From the NCBI RefSeq assembly GCF_021272385.1, contig NZ_JAJSDZ010000005.1, positions 248,001 through 312,000 of the forward strand: DNA of 64,000 bases, given 5' to 3'. This DNA comes from Vibrio salinus. Its GTDB lineage: Bacteria; Pseudomonadota; Gammaproteobacteria; Enterobacterales; Vibrionaceae. A model generated the notes under the pieces. It was given only the letters and a program-made list of their open reading frames with translations. It was not told where the DNA came from and ran no database searches. The position numbers were made by a program, and so were the translations under genes. Of this stretch, positions 1 to 9,604 are shown one piece after another (the first letter of the stretch is position 1; each line of letters opens with the position of its first letter).

Positions 1-1
1 G

Positions 2-1255
2 TATTCACGCCTTGTGAAGGGTGGCGATATCTCGTTATTTTCTCCATCGGATGTGCCCGGGCTCTATGAAGCGTTCTTCGACGATCAGGAAAAGTTCGAA
101 CGCCTGTACGAACAGTATGAAAATGATCCTTCAATAAGAAAAGAGACGGTAAAAGCCATTGACCTCTTCTCTCTTCTTATGCAGGAAAGGGCATCAACCG
201 GACGTATCTATATTCAGAACGTCGACCACTGTAATACGCACAGTCCCTTTGATGCTTCTGTCGCACCGGTCCGTCAGTCTAACCTCTGCCTGGAAATTGC
301 ACTGCCCACCAAACCACTTTCAAATGTTGAAGACGATCAGGGCGAGATTGCTTTGTGTACTCTTTCAGCCTTTAACCTTGGTGCCATTCAATCCCTGGAT
401 GATTTTGAAGAATTATCGGATTTAATTGTGCGTGCTCTGGATGCTCTGCTGGATTATCAGGATTACCCTCTGCCTGCCGCGCGTAAGTCGACAATGAATC
501 GACGTACTCTTGGTGTCGGTGTCATAAACTACGCCTACTATCTGGCGAAGCACGGTGTGAAATATTCAGATGGAAGCGCAACAGGGCTGACACACCAAAC
601 TTTCGAAGCCATGCAATATTACCTGTTAAAAGCGTCAATGAATCTGGCAAAAGAACAAGGCCGCTGTCCATTATTCCACGAGACAAATTATGCGAAAGGG
701 CTGATGCCAATCGATACTTACAAAAAGGACATCGATCTGATCTGTGATGAGCCGCTTCATTACGACTGGGATCAATTGCGCAAAGATATTATGGAATATG
801 GATTGCGTAACTCAACATTAACCGCGTTGATGCCTTCAGAAACCTCTTCACAAATCTCGAATGCGACCAATGGCATTGAACCGCCACGGGGCTATGTTTC
901 CGTAAAAGCATCGAAAGATGGCATTCTGAAACAGGTGGTGCCGGAGTTTACCGAACTTAAGGAAAACTACGAATTACTGTGGGATATTAAAAACAACGAT
1001 GGTTATCTGCACTTGACAGGCATTATGCAGAAATTTATTGACCAATCGATCTCGGCCAATACGAACTATGACCCTTCAAACTTTGAGTCCGGTCGCGTAC
1101 CAATGAAATTGTTATTAAAAGATCTACTCACTGCTTATAAATATGGTGTGAAAACCTTGTACTACCATAATACCCGGGATGGTGCAAAAGATGACCAGAA
1201 TAAAGGCATAACGGTAGTTGAAGAAGATTGCGCAAGTGGTGCATGTAAAATTTAG
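2..1255 (+). CDS. nrdA: Ribonucleoside-diphosphate reductase class Ia, alpha subunit (5' truncated)
   Basis: Large catalytic subunit of aerobic ribonucleotide reductase, which converts NDPs to dNDPs in the cytoplasm using the radical made by NrdB. The frame is open to the left window edge, so only about the last 417 residues (roughly 55% of the usual ~760) are present. Visible signatures are the catalytic segment NVDHCNTHSPF, the substrate-site SNLCLEIALPTKP, MPSETSSQISNATNGIEPPRG, the radical-transfer tyrosine pair in TLYYHNTRDGA and the C-terminal redox pair CASGACKI. nrdB follows after an 88-bp gap and then yfaE, the standard gammaproteobacterial order. The GTG at position 14 is internal, not the start. 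Confidence 0.97.
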   Translation, partial: YSRLVKGGDISLFSPSDVPGLYEAFFDDQEKFERLYEQYENDPSIRKETVKAIDLFSLLMQERASTGRIYIQNVDHCNTHSPFDASVAPVRQSNLCLEIALPTKPLSNVEDDQGEIALCTLSAFNLGAIQSLDDFEELSDLIVRALDALLDYQDYPLPAARKSTMNRRTLGVGVINYAYYLAKHGVKYSDGSATGLTHQTFEAMQYYLLKASMNLAKEQGRCPLFHETNYAKGLMPIDTYKKDIDLICDEPLHYDWDQLRKDIMEYGLRNSTLTALMPSETSSQISNATNGIEPPRGYVSVKASKDGILKQVVPEFTELKENYELLWDIKNNDGYLHLTGIMQKFIDQSISANTNYDPSNFESGRVPMKLLLKDLLTAYKYGVKTLYYHNTRDGAKDDQNKGITVVEEDCASGACKI

Positions 1256-1343
1256 AACTACCTGTTTACAGAATTTTTGAAATAACGCTTCCTTTCTGTT
1301 CTCAGGCAGTATGGACAGGAAGGAAAATGAAATTGAGGCGATT

Positions 1344-2477
1344 ATGGCTTACAGTACATTTACTCAGACAAAAAATGATCAGTTAAAAGAGCCCATGTTT
1401 TTAGGGCAGCCGGTAAACGTTGCCAGATATGATCAACAGAAATACGAAATCTTTGAAAAACTCATTGAGAAGCAGCTTTCTTTCTTCTGGCGCCCTGAAG
1501 AAGTCGACGTATCGAGTGACCGTATTGACTATAAAAAATTACCGGAACATGAAAAACATATTTTCATCTCAAATTTAAAATATCAGACACTACTGGATTC
1601 GATTCAGGGCCGCAGCCCGAATGTGGCTTTGCTGCCATTGGTCTCGTTACCTGAGCTGGAAACCTGGATAGAAACCTGGTCTTTCTCTGAAACCATTCAC
1701 TCACGCTCGTACACACACATCATCAGAAACATCGTTAATGACCCGGCAACGGTATTTGACGATATCGTTGAAAATGAGCACATTATCAAGCGCGCAAAAG
1801 ACATCGCTCATTATTACGATAATCTGATCAAACTGACCAATGATTATCATCGCTATGGCGAAGGGAAACATGAAATTAACGGCGAAATCGTTGACGTTAA
1901 TTTCAATCAGCTTAAAAAACAGCTTTACTTGTGCCTGATGTCGGTTAACGCGCTGGAAGCCATTCGTTTTTACGTCAGCTTCGCCTGTTCATTTGCTTTC
2001 GCTGAACGAGAATTAATGGAAGGTAATGCCAAAATTATTAAACTGATAGCCCGGGATGAAGCGCTCCACCTGACCGGTACTCAGCATATGATCAATCTTC
2101 TTCGCAATGGTCAGGACGATTTTTCATTTATACAGATAGCCGAAGAATGCAAACAAGAATGTTTTGATCTGTTTAAAGAAGCGGCAGAACAGGAAAAAGA
2201 CTGGGCGGACTATCTATTTAAAGACGGATCGATGATTGGTCTGAACAAAGATATTTTATGTCAGTATGTTGAGTATATCACTAACATCCGGATGGAAGCG
2301 GTTGGACTGGCGCCAGCTTATCCGGATTCAACAAGTAACCCAATTCCATGGATAAACGCATGGTTATCTTCTGACAATGTTCAGGTGGCGCCACAGGAAG
2401 CTGAAATCAGCTCTTATCTGGTTGGCCAGATTGATAACGAAGTCAATTCTGATGACTTTGAGGATTTCGAACTCTAA
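1344..2477 (+). CDS. nrdB: Ribonucleoside-diphosphate reductase class Ia, beta subunit
   Basis: Radical-generating di-iron subunit partnering NrdA; 377 residues, matching the usual 376. The start is placed at the ATG giving [13 protein letters not shown], which aligns with the conserved family N-terminus and has GAGG about 8 bases upstream; an in-frame ATG 33 bases earlier would add a non-conserved extension. The segment SETIHSRSY carries iron ligands Glu and His and the radical Tyr, and [14 protein letters not shown] carries the second ligand pair. The C-terminus, ending SDDFEDFEL, is the tail that docks on NrdA. The stop codon overlaps the yfaE start by one base, implying coupled translation. 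Confidence 0.98.
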   Translation: MAYSTFTQTKNDQLKEPMFLGQPVNVARYDQQKYEIFEKLIEKQLSFFWRPEEVDVSSDRIDYKKLPEHEKHIFISNLKYQTLLDSIQGRSPNVALLPLVSLPELETWIETWSFSETIHSRSYTHIIRNIVNDPATVFDDIVENEHIIKRAKDIAHYYDNLIKLTNDYHRYGEGKHEINGEIVDVNFNQLKKQLYLCLMSVNALEAIRFYVSFACSFAFAERELMEGNAKIIKLIARDEALHLTGTQHMINLLRNGQDDFSFIQIAEECKQECFDLFKEAAEQEKDWADYLFKDGSMIGLNKDILCQYVEYITNIRMEAVGLAPAYPDSTSNPIPWINAWLSSDNVQVAPQEAEISSYLVGQIDNEVNSDDFEDFEL

Positions 2478-2755
2478 TGCCCCAGATAAAAATCAACCGT
2501 ATTGTTTCAATTGAATCCAATCCATCAAACACAATACTTGAGACGATGGAAAATGCCGGGTTAGAAGCAGAATATCACTGCAGGGACGGACTCTGTGGAG
2601 CCTGTAAGTGCAAGCTTGTTTCCGGTGAGGTTGAATATGTTGGTTTTGCTATGGCTTATACACAAGAGAATGAAGTCCTGCCATGTATTTGCCGTGCTAA
2701 AGGGGATATTGAGCTGGAATCGGTTCATTATCGACAAAAAGTAAAGCGTGCATAG
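2477..2755 (+). CDS. yfaE: 2Fe-2S ferredoxin, NrdB cofactor maintenance
   Basis: Small plant-type 2Fe-2S ferredoxin of 92 residues. In E. coli, YfaE regenerates the NrdB diferric-tyrosyl radical; the same role is inferred here from position and sequence. Cysteines 35, 40 and 43 (CRDGLCGAC) with one at 70 (LPCICRAKGD) give the CX4CX2C...C cluster-binding pattern. The start codon overlaps the nrdB stop (TAATG). The gene ends just before a perfect 9-bp hairpin shared with the convergent neighbour. Confidence 0.93.
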   Translation: MPQIKINRIVSIESNPSNTILETMENAGLEAEYHCRDGLCGACKCKLVSGEVEYVGFAMAYTQENEVLPCICRAKGDIELESVHYRQKVKRA

Positions 2756-2768
2756 CTCCTCTTAATAA

Positions 2769-2793
2769 CAGGCTAGGAAGTTACCCTAGCCTG
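2769..2793. terminator. Bidirectional hairpin between yfaE and a convergent small gene
   Basis: Perfect 9-bp inverted repeat CAGGCTAGG / CCTAGCCTG with a 7-base loop. It lies 14 bases after the yfaE stop and includes the stop codon of the convergent gene. A clear T-run is missing on the plus side; the minus side reads TTATTAAG. Termination is inferred from placement. Confidence 0.5.
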
Positions 2794-3036
2794 ATTATCA
2801 TCAATCAGCAGCATATCCGCTGTTATCATTGAAATTGCTTTATCCGCAATTTCCCGGCCGTCATCACCAATTAACGAAATTCCATAACCCGGATGACCAA
2901 AAACAGCAGGCTCCGTAGGCGTATTTATCCATAACGAAGTTAGCTCTTTTTTTCTGGGAAAACGTGCTTCTCCCAACACAATTTTTTGAGTCGCCACTTT
3001 GTACCAAACAAGAATCTTAGACTGTGTTTCCATCAT
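2773..3036 (-). CDS. Small hypothetical protein, 87 residues
   Basis: I do not recognise the family. The gene looks real because a strong Shine-Dalgarno (AGGAGG) sits just upstream of a double ATG (MMETQSK). The protein is soluble-looking, with no signal peptide or membrane segment, one Trp-rich N-terminal part (LVWYKV), a central Pro/Gly-rich turn (TEPAVFGHPGYG) and an acidic C-terminal half. It is convergent with yfaE and shares its terminator hairpin. The next gene on this strand, the CinA-like gene, starts far upstream and is separated by about 190 AT-rich bases. No function is assigned. Confidence 0.6.
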   Translation of the reverse strand: MMETQSKILVWYKVATQKIVLGEARFPRKKELTSLWINTPTEPAVFGHPGYGISLIGDDGREIADKAISMITADMLLIDDNQARVTS

Positions 3037-3222
3037 TCGCCTCCTGCCACCATGTCCATAGAGTCTTATATTAGCGTGAAAATGACAAAATGGATCATCA
3101 CTATAATGAGAAAAACAGAGATCAATTCCGAATCATAGAGTTAGCGATTAGACTAATTTCTCATATATCATACAAAAAACAGAAATAATATTATATGATT
3201 AATAATCAATTAGTTATAAGAA

Positions 3223-4461
3223 TTAACTTAGAACATTTCCCGGCAAATGCAGCTTTTTCACTTCAGAAGCAATGCTATACTGCCCGAAAACCGGCTTTCC
3301 GGACAGATATCTCAGAAACATATCCATAGCGATCGTGCCTATTACTGTTTTAAGATCTTCACGGGTCATATTTCGCCGGCATTCCAGTATCTGCCCCCAT
3401 TCACCTTCAGGAGTGGACAGCGCCATACAGAACTGATTATGATCAATCCGGCCGGTGACTAAAGCCAAATTTGTCTGGCTCTTTGCTTTTGTCGCACCGG
3501 CTAAAGCCAAAGTAGCAGCCAGTGGGTCTTCATTAGCAATATTTTGAGACACATTCGGTCCTAATACCCAACTACTTCCCATATACGACAAAACCACGTC
3601 ATCATTTGAAAAATGATTGGCTAACCAGCCGGATGTTCCCTCTTCTGCCAGAGCATAGGTTTGTTTTTTCTCATTCAGACCTTCACTCAACTGACTTAGC
3701 ATGGTTTTATCAATACTCACTGTCCACTTAGACACTCTCTTATAGATTGCTTCTATGACTTTAAACGCAATCTCATCATCCCCTCGTGGCCCGAATAACT
3801 TAATTTCAATAAAGGGAATGTATGAGCGGTAACCAATCGTATAATCATCTGGAAGTGGCACCGGATCCAATAATTCAGCCAATTCAGATTCAGAGCTACC
3901 CAATGTGTAAATTTTATGGCAATCCAATCCTGTGTGCTCTGGAAAACATTTGCGTAAATCAGGCAAAATCTGCTGTTTTACCATCATCTTAAACTCACTG
4001 GGGACACCGGGAGTAAAGTAAAAATCACAATCATTTATTTTCAGTTTAAATCCACATGCCGTCCCGATAGGATTATCCAGCAATTCTGCTCCCTCAGGTA
4101 AACGGGCCTGCTTTAAGTTAACATCACTAAGCTTTTTACCTCGCTTGGCAAAAAACTCCGTCATCTGCTGAACCCAGTAATCGGACAGAACCAGGTTCTT
4201 TTCAGCCAAGTCTGCTACTACCTCTGTTGTCAGATCATCCGTTGTTGGTCCAAGTCCACCATTGACAATAACGACATCAGAATTAAGAGAAAGCATCATT
4301 AGTTCTTCTTTGAGTCGTGCCGGGTTATCTCCGACAGTAGAACGCTTAGTTAACTCATAACCTTCTTCAAAAAACAAACGGGAAAGCCATGCCGCATTTG
4401 TATCAACGATATCGCCATGGAGAACTTCTTCTCCCGTACTTAACATCACGACCTTTAACAT
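3223..4461 (-). CDS. CinA-like nicotinamide-nucleotide amidohydrolase family protein (YfaY type)
   Basis: 412 residues with an N-terminal MoCF-like CinA domain (MLKVVMLSTGEEVLHGDIVDTN; VIVNGGLGPTTDDLT; YFTPGVPSEF) and a divergent C-terminal CinA-type domain. Family knowledge: CinA proteins have ADP-ribose pyrophosphatase and NMN deamidase activities in pyridine-nucleotide recycling. Enteric YfaY resembles this full-length form, and its C-terminal domain often lacks catalytic residues; I cannot tell whether deamidase activity is kept here. The start is the ATG with AGGAAAA 5-6 bases upstream; an in-frame ATG 51 bases earlier lacks homology. The gene is monocistronic. Confidence 0.88.
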   Translation of the reverse strand: MLKVVMLSTGEEVLHGDIVDTNAAWLSRLFFEEGYELTKRSTVGDNPARLKEELMMLSLNSDVVIVNGGLGPTTDDLTTEVVADLAEKNLVLSDYWVQQMTEFFAKRGKKLSDVNLKQARLPEGAELLDNPIGTACGFKLKINDCDFYFTPGVPSEFKMMVKQQILPDLRKCFPEHTGLDCHKIYTLGSSESELAELLDPVPLPDDYTIGYRSYIPFIEIKLFGPRGDDEIAFKVIEAIYKRVSKWTVSIDKTMLSQLSEGLNEKKQTYALAEEGTSGWLANHFSNDDVVLSYMGSSWVLGPNVSQNIANEDPLAATLALAGATKAKSQTNLALVTGRIDHNQFCMALSTPEGEWGQILECRRNMTREDLKTVIGTIAMDMFLRYLSGKPVFGQYSIASEVKKLHLPGNVLS

Positions 4462-4682
4462 AATTTTTCCTGTAACAATTATCCCGACAGACATTTCATA
4501 AAGTAAGTTCAATCATAACGCTTTTATCGGTGATAGAAACCAAAACCTTAAATATGTCTCATATTTTTCCGTTGGGTTTACACAATACAAGATCAGTTTA
4601 ACAAAAAAGATAAAGCACCGGGGAAGAGAAAGACATCAAAACTAAACTAATCAGAGGAAAAAGTATTAATAAAAGGCCTCAT

Positions 4683-5198
4683 ATGACAGTGGAAACCTTC
4701 ATCGTAAGTTTTATTGGGAAAGCCATACCAAAAGATATCAAGCGCTTTGCTGCAGTCACTCATGATAATGGAGGACAATGGCTTGTCAGCAAAGTTAATT
4801 TTATTGATGAGCAGGTTGCTGCACTTATTAAAGTCCAGTCTCCAAAAGAAAATGTTCAGAAAATAAAAAATGTATTTACATCAAAAAAAGAAATCACTGT
4901 CGAATTTGTCGACGGTAAAACACTATCTATAACGCATCAGGATGTATATCACCTGCGCTTCGACGCCTCCGATCGATTTGGTATCGTAAATGAAATTACT
5001 CACTTACTTGATAACCAGAGAATACGGGTTATCGATATGAATTGTCAGAGAATTTTCATATCAGGTGAAAATGGTATTAATACCAATTTATTTTCAGCTA
5101 ACTTAACTATAAAGTTACCAGAGAATATGTCGATAACTGATGTGGTTAATGAACTGGAATCACTGAGTGAAGACACAAAAGTAATAATAGAAACTTAA
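4683..5198 (+). CDS. ACT-domain protein, GcvR-like
   Basis: 171-residue cytoplasmic protein with two ACT-like halves: the first from about residue 3 (ETFIVSFIGKAIPKDIKRFAAVTHDNGG) and the second from about residue 90 (VYHLRFDASDRFGIVNEITHLLDNQRI). This pattern is that of GcvR, the antiactivator that binds GcvA and represses glycine cleavage, and of related small ACT proteins. No glycine-cleavage genes are nearby, so the target is unknown. AGGCC lies about 8 bases before the start. It could equally be an uncharacterised regulatory ACT protein. Confidence 0.75.
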   Translation: MTVETFIVSFIGKAIPKDIKRFAAVTHDNGGQWLVSKVNFIDEQVAALIKVQSPKENVQKIKNVFTSKKEITVEFVDGKTLSITHQDVYHLRFDASDRFGIVNEITHLLDNQRIRVIDMNCQRIFISGENGINTNLFSANLTIKLPENMSITDVVNELESLSEDTKVIIET

Positions 5199-5395
5199 TA
5201 TCATTTAACGCCATCAGAATTATTGCTTCAAAAAAGAATAGCGATTAACTAAATAGAACGTTATTAGTTGCAATAATAGTGAATTTCTAATAGAAATATC
5301 AATTCAATGAGCCGATTGTAAATTATTGCTCATTGGAAACATCTTAAAAGTTATAAGAAAAAACGAACACGTATTAATAAATATGGTGAAACGTC

Positions 5396-7006
5396 ATGTT
5401 GATGCTAAGTAATATGAAAGTCAGCACAAAGCTGAGCAGTTTAATTATAATCTCCGTTATTGGTTTTATTGTCTTATTACTGATATCAGAAGCTGCATTA
5501 AAAAAGAATCTGCTTTATGAAAAAGAAATGAGATTAAATTCTGTTATTGATGCAACTTTGAGTCAAATTGAATATATAAAGAAACATTATCCAGAGGAAA
5601 AAGCAAAAGAAAAGGCAAAAGAACTGATCGAAGCCACCCACTACGATGGAGATGGTTATCTCTTTGCAGTAAACTCGAACCGAATTATTCTTGCTCATGG
5701 TCTTAGTGCCAAACGAGTGGGTAATCAAGTTGGAAGTACGGATAAAAATTCGCCCGGATATATCTGGTTTAAAATCATTAAAACGGGCCAACAGCCAAAA
5801 GGAGGTACCGTTATTTATGATTGGACGGATCCTAAAGGTAATGTATCCCAAAAAATGTCATTCGTAAAAAGCGTACCATCCTGGGGATGGGTACTGGGAA
5901 CCGGAATATTACTACAAGATATCAATGATGAAATGACCTCTCAAAGTATTAAGATGGGGCTGGCGACACTGGCAATAGTTGTCATTATGGTCTTTCTCGG
6001 ATATTTCATAACAAAAGCGGTTACCCGTCCTCTTAGTTCCATTAATGAAGCAATGAACAAAATATCTAAAGGCGATTTAACCGCTTCAATTTTTATTCAT
6101 GGAAAAGATGACATAGGAAGCGTTGCAGAGCATATCAATCAAAGTATTTCTTCAGTAAGAGAAGCACTGCATGAATCGTCTCATTCCGCCAATTCATTAT
6201 CAACCGCCGCGAACCGGATTGCCGCATCCGCGGAAGAAACTAGTCAGGCTGTCACTTCTCAGCGCGACCAGCTAAACCAACTGGCTACAGCTATGAATGA
6301 AATGAGTGCAACCGTTTCTGAAGTAGCTGATCATGCCGAATCAACCGCTCAGGACACACTTGAAGCGACCAATCAGGTTGGAACCGGAAATCAGGATGTG
6401 GCATCAAGTGTTGACAGTATCAAGGCTCTCTCCAAAGAACTTGAAATCGCCGTTGATCAGGTCAACAAACTAAAAGAAGGCGTGATGCAAATCAGCGATG
6501 TTACGAATGTGATTAGCGGGATTTCAGAACAGACCAATTTGCTTGCCTTAAATGCCGCGATTGAGGCAGCCAGAGCCGGTGAACAAGGTCGGGGGTTTGC
6601 TGTTGTGGCAGATGAAGTTCGTAACCTGGCCAGCCGAACCAGCCAGTCAACGGAAGAAATACAAAGTACCATTACTCAGCTTCAACAACTGGCTGTGAGT
6701 TCCGCAGACACGATGCAACGTTCTCAGGATCTTGCTTATGAAAGTGTACAGTGCGCGGAAAGTTGTGGAACCGATCTGGGTTCTATTGTTGATCATATCC
6801 AGCACGTCAGCGATAAATCCGCACAAATTGCAACCGCTGCTGAAGAACAAAGTATGGTGGCAGAAGAAATGAACCGTAATGTCTCCGGTATTAATGACTC
6901 AGCACTGGAGATGTCCCAGGCAGCAACTCATCTTGCAGAAGAAAGTGAAAATCTGGCAGATATGTCCAGACAACTGAATGACAAACTGTCAGAGTTTAAA
7001 CTCTGA
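5396..7006 (+). CDS. Methyl-accepting chemotaxis protein with single Cache domain
   Basis: 536-residue inner-membrane chemoreceptor. TM1 at about residues 16-38; a periplasmic single-Cache (sCache_2-like) sensor to about 185, ending in the typical [19 protein letters not shown]2 at about 187-209; HAMP to about 262; then the cytoplasmic coiled-coil signalling domain with the hairpin tip [20 protein letters not shown] and conserved [14 protein letters not shown]. No C-terminal CheR-binding pentapeptide is visible. sCache_2 receptors often sense small organic acids; the ligand here is unknown. GGTGA lies about 8 bases before the ATG; an alternative start is the Met at residue 7. A hairpin with a T-rich tail follows. 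Confidence 0.95.
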   Translation: MLMLSNMKVSTKLSSLIIISVIGFIVLLLISEAALKKNLLYEKEMRLNSVIDATLSQIEYIKKHYPEEKAKEKAKELIEATHYDGDGYLFAVNSNRIILAHGLSAKRVGNQVGSTDKNSPGYIWFKIIKTGQQPKGGTVIYDWTDPKGNVSQKMSFVKSVPSWGWVLGTGILLQDINDEMTSQSIKMGLATLAIVVIMVFLGYFITKAVTRPLSSINEAMNKISKGDLTASIFIHGKDDIGSVAEHINQSISSVREALHESSHSANSLSTAANRIAASAEETSQAVTSQRDQLNQLATAMNEMSATVSEVADHAESTAQDTLEATNQVGTGNQDVASSVDSIKALSKELEIAVDQVNKLKEGVMQISDVTNVISGISEQTNLLALNAAIEAARAGEQGRGFAVVADEVRNLASRTSQSTEEIQSTITQLQQLAVSSADTMQRSQDLAYESVQCAESCGTDLGSIVDHIQHVSDKSAQIATAAEEQSMVAEEMNRNVSGINDSALEMSQAATHLAEESENLADMSRQLNDKLSEFKL

Positions 7007-7038
7007 TCAATATTGTGCATCACTGAAAATCGTTATCA

Positions 7039-7066
7039 ATGCCCGACCGGAAGGAAGGGCATTTTA
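7039..7066 (+). terminator. Probable rho-independent terminator after the Cache chemoreceptor gene
   Basis: ATGCCC pairs with GGGCAT across a 12-base loop, followed by TTTTATT. It lies 33 bases after the chemoreceptor stop. Confidence 0.6.
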
Positions 7067-7103
7067 TTGTTTATAGTGAACGATTCCAAAAACATTTGAA
7101 ACG

Positions 7104-8237
7104 TTAATGAACAGACCACAAAGAGAGAGAACGCTTAAAGTCCTGATAACCAAATTCGTTGAGCTTCTGTACATCACCATTTTTTCTCTGACAATACACA
7201 GACGGCATCTTGAGACCATTAAACCAGTTCAGTTTTACCATGGTATAACCTGCGCTGTCTAAAATATGCAGCTTCTGGCCTATCTCCAATGGCTTGTCAA
7301 ACTTAGCCACACAGAACTGATCTCCGGCCAGGCAAGAGCATGAACCAATCACATATTCATATTCACCATTTCCACTGGCTTCAAAAACCGATGCCGGCTC
7401 ATTATAAATCAGGGTATCTAAACGGTGTGCTTCCGTTGCCGAATCAACAATAGCTGTTCTCATTTCGTTTTCAACGATGTCCACTACTGTCACAACCAAA
7501 TCCGTTGTTTTGGTAATGATGGCTTCACCCGGCTCAAGATAAAGCTGCACACAGTGCTTTTCGGAAAACGTTTTTAACGCGATGGCCAGTTTCTCGACGT
7601 CATAACCTGGCCAGGTAAAGAAAACCCCGCCCCCTAAACTAACCCAATCCAATTTATCCAGATAAGCACCAAAGCGCTCGGATATCGCATCCAACAAATG
7701 GACAAAAGAGTCCACGTCTTTATTTTCACAGTTCATGTGGAACATGACGCCATCGATACTATCAAAAACCGACTCATCAATGTTGTCCGCCTGAACCCCC
7801 AAACGTGAAAATTTTCTCGCCGGGTTAGCTAAATCCTGACCGGCGTAACTGACACCTGGATTCAGACGCAAACCGATTGACGCTTTACCTTCAATCAGGT
7901 GACGATATGCCATTAACTGTGATTGTGAGTTGAAAATCATTTTATCGCAGATATCTGCGACTTCTTTCACGTCGTCTTCACTGTAGCCCACGCTGTAAGC
8001 ATGCGTTTCACCTCCAAAGGTTTCATGCCCAAGTTTGACTTCGTATGGGCCAGAACTGGTCGTGCCATCCAAATAAGGCTTAATAATGTCAAAAACACCC
8101 CATGTAGAAAAACATTTAAGAGCAAGAACCAACTTAACTCCTGATAATTCTTTCAGATGTTTGGCAATTTCAAGATTTCGAATCAGACTGGCTTCATCAA
8201 TCATGAAATATGGGGTTTTTAAGTCAAATTTTTTCAT
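7104..8237 (-). CDS. nspC: Carboxynorspermidine decarboxylase
   Basis: 377-residue PLP enzyme (alanine-racemase fold III) that decarboxylates carboxynorspermidine to norspermidine, the last step of the Vibrio norspermidine pathway. The PLP lysine is in [11 protein letters not shown] near residue 41; the glycine-rich loop is SLGGGVFF and the phosphate-binding/active-site segment is EPGEAI. The C-terminal catalytic Cys/Asp region is [10 protein letters not shown]. It is the last gene of the minus-strand set dat-ddc-dehydrogenase-nspC. A 104-base gap with a perfect 13-bp hairpin separates it from the gene upstream, unlike the tight spacing elsewhere in the operon, so its level may be set separately. 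Confidence 0.95.
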   Translation of the reverse strand: MKKFDLKTPYFMIDEASLIRNLEIAKHLKELSGVKLVLALKCFSTWGVFDIIKPYLDGTTSSGPYEVKLGHETFGGETHAYSVGYSEDDVKEVADICDKMIFNSQSQLMAYRHLIEGKASIGLRLNPGVSYAGQDLANPARKFSRLGVQADNIDESVFDSIDGVMFHMNCENKDVDSFVHLLDAISERFGAYLDKLDWVSLGGGVFFTWPGYDVEKLAIALKTFSEKHCVQLYLEPGEAIITKTTDLVVTVVDIVENEMRTAIVDSATEAHRLDTLIYNEPASVFEASGNGEYEYVIGSCSCLAGDQFCVAKFDKPLEIGQKLHILDSAGYTMVKLNWFNGLKMPSVYCQRKNGDVQKLNEFGYQDFKRSLSLWSVH

Positions 8238-8275
8238 ACTTAACGGCTCTTTTCGTCACTAAAAGATGAATAAGA

Positions 8276-8315
8276 AAAACAGTTGTAAACCATTCATCCG
8301 GCTTACAACTGTTTT
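8276..8315 (-). terminator. Intra-operon terminator-like hairpin ahead of nspC
   Basis: Perfect 13-bp inverted repeat AAAACAGTTGTAA / TTACAACTGTTTT with a 14-base loop, between the carboxynorspermidine dehydrogenase stop and the nspC start. Read on the minus strand it is followed by TCTTATTC. It may act as a partial terminator or an mRNA-processing/stabilising structure; that is inference. Confidence 0.6.
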
Positions 8316-8341
8316 ATTTCTTTTAAGGATGGTTGTTTATA

Positions 8342-9586
8342 CTACTTCAGAATTTGAATTTCGGGTTGTCCGGGTTCAAGCTCTTCATAGTCCCATCCCA
8401 GGCCGATAGAAGGCATCGTTTCCAGGAACGGGTCAGGATCCAGCTGCTCCATATTGAATACACCCGCTTCGGCCCATTTGCCTTTGAAATATTGCAGTGC
8501 AGCGGTAATTGCCGGCACACCCGTCGTGTATGCAATAGCCTGATGCTCAACATCTTCATAAGCCACTTCATGGTCAGCATTATTGTAGATAAAGACACTG
8601 CGCTCTTTGCCCTCTTTTTTGCCCTGAACCCATGTACCGATACAGGTTTTACCTGTGTACCCCGGAGCCAGTGATGTTGGGTCAGGCAATAATGCTTTAA
8701 GAACATGCAGAGGCTGTACTTCCCGGCCATCCGGTAAGGTAATTGGATCCGGACTGAGCAAACCGATGTCTTTCATGCAGTTGAAATAGTTCAGATAACG
8801 GTCACCAAAACCCATCCAGAATTCGATACGTTTAGCCGGAATAAACTCTTTTAATGAGCGAACTTCATCATGAGCCATTGAGTAAACCTTGTGTTTACCC
8901 ACTAATGGAAAATCAAATTCCTGCATACGGGTATGACAGCTAACCTGTTTCCATTCTCCCTCTTCCCAATAGAAGGAATCACCCTGAATTTCCAGCATGT
9001 TAGTTTCCGGATCGAAGTTGGTCGCAAACTTCTTACCATGATCACCTGCATTCACATCCATGACATCAATAGAATCAATTTCATCAAAAAGATGCTTAAC
9101 GGCATAAGCCGCAAATATGCTCACAACACCCGGATCAAAACCTGCTCCAAGAATTCCGGTGATACCTGCTTCTTTAAATTTCTCTCTGTATCCCCATTGC
9201 CAGTCATAAGCCTGAGGTACAAGCTGACCTTCAGAACAGAGGTCAACGGCAACAGAAGTATCAAGATATGAAACTTTCGCCTGATAGCAGGCCTCCATGA
9301 TATTCATGTTAACCCATGGAGGACCTACGTTGATAACAAGGTCAGGCTTAACTTCGTTGATCAAAGCTACTAACGCATCTACGTCATCGGCATTAACTGC
9401 ACGTGCTTCGAGCTTCTTGGTAGAGTCTTTCAGGTTATTGCGACCTTTAATTGACTCAATGATTTTCTCGCATTTTGAAATCGTGCGAGATGCAATCGTT
9501 ATATCACCCAGAATGTCATTATTTTGAGCTGCTTTATGTGCAGCAACCCAACCAACACCACCTGCACCAATTTGTAGGATTGACAT
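8342..9586 (-). CDS. Carboxynorspermidine synthase (dehydrogenase), Lys1/saccharopine-reductase family
   Basis: 414-residue NAD(P)H enzyme that reductively condenses 1,3-diaminopropane with aspartate beta-semialdehyde to carboxynorspermidine; the same family also makes carboxyspermidine from putrescine. The Rossmann fingerprint is at the N-terminus (residues 3-12, LQIGAGGVGW), followed by the saccharopine-dehydrogenase-type segments INVGPPWVN and LGAGFDPGVVS. AGGAAA lies a few bases before the ATG. It starts 18 bases after the ddc stop, so co-transcription with ddc is expected; nspC follows. Confidence 0.94.
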   Translation of the reverse strand: MSILQIGAGGVGWVAAHKAAQNNDILGDITIASRTISKCEKIIESIKGRNNLKDSTKKLEARAVNADDVDALVALINEVKPDLVINVGPPWVNMNIMEACYQAKVSYLDTSVAVDLCSEGQLVPQAYDWQWGYREKFKEAGITGILGAGFDPGVVSIFAAYAVKHLFDEIDSIDVMDVNAGDHGKKFATNFDPETNMLEIQGDSFYWEEGEWKQVSCHTRMQEFDFPLVGKHKVYSMAHDEVRSLKEFIPAKRIEFWMGFGDRYLNYFNCMKDIGLLSPDPITLPDGREVQPLHVLKALLPDPTSLAPGYTGKTCIGTWVQGKKEGKERSVFIYNNADHEVAYEDVEHQAIAYTTGVPAITAALQYFKGKWAEAGVFNMEQLDPDPFLETMPSIGLGWDYEELEPGQPEIQILK

Positions 9587-9604
9587 TATTTCCTGTTACC
9601 CCTC

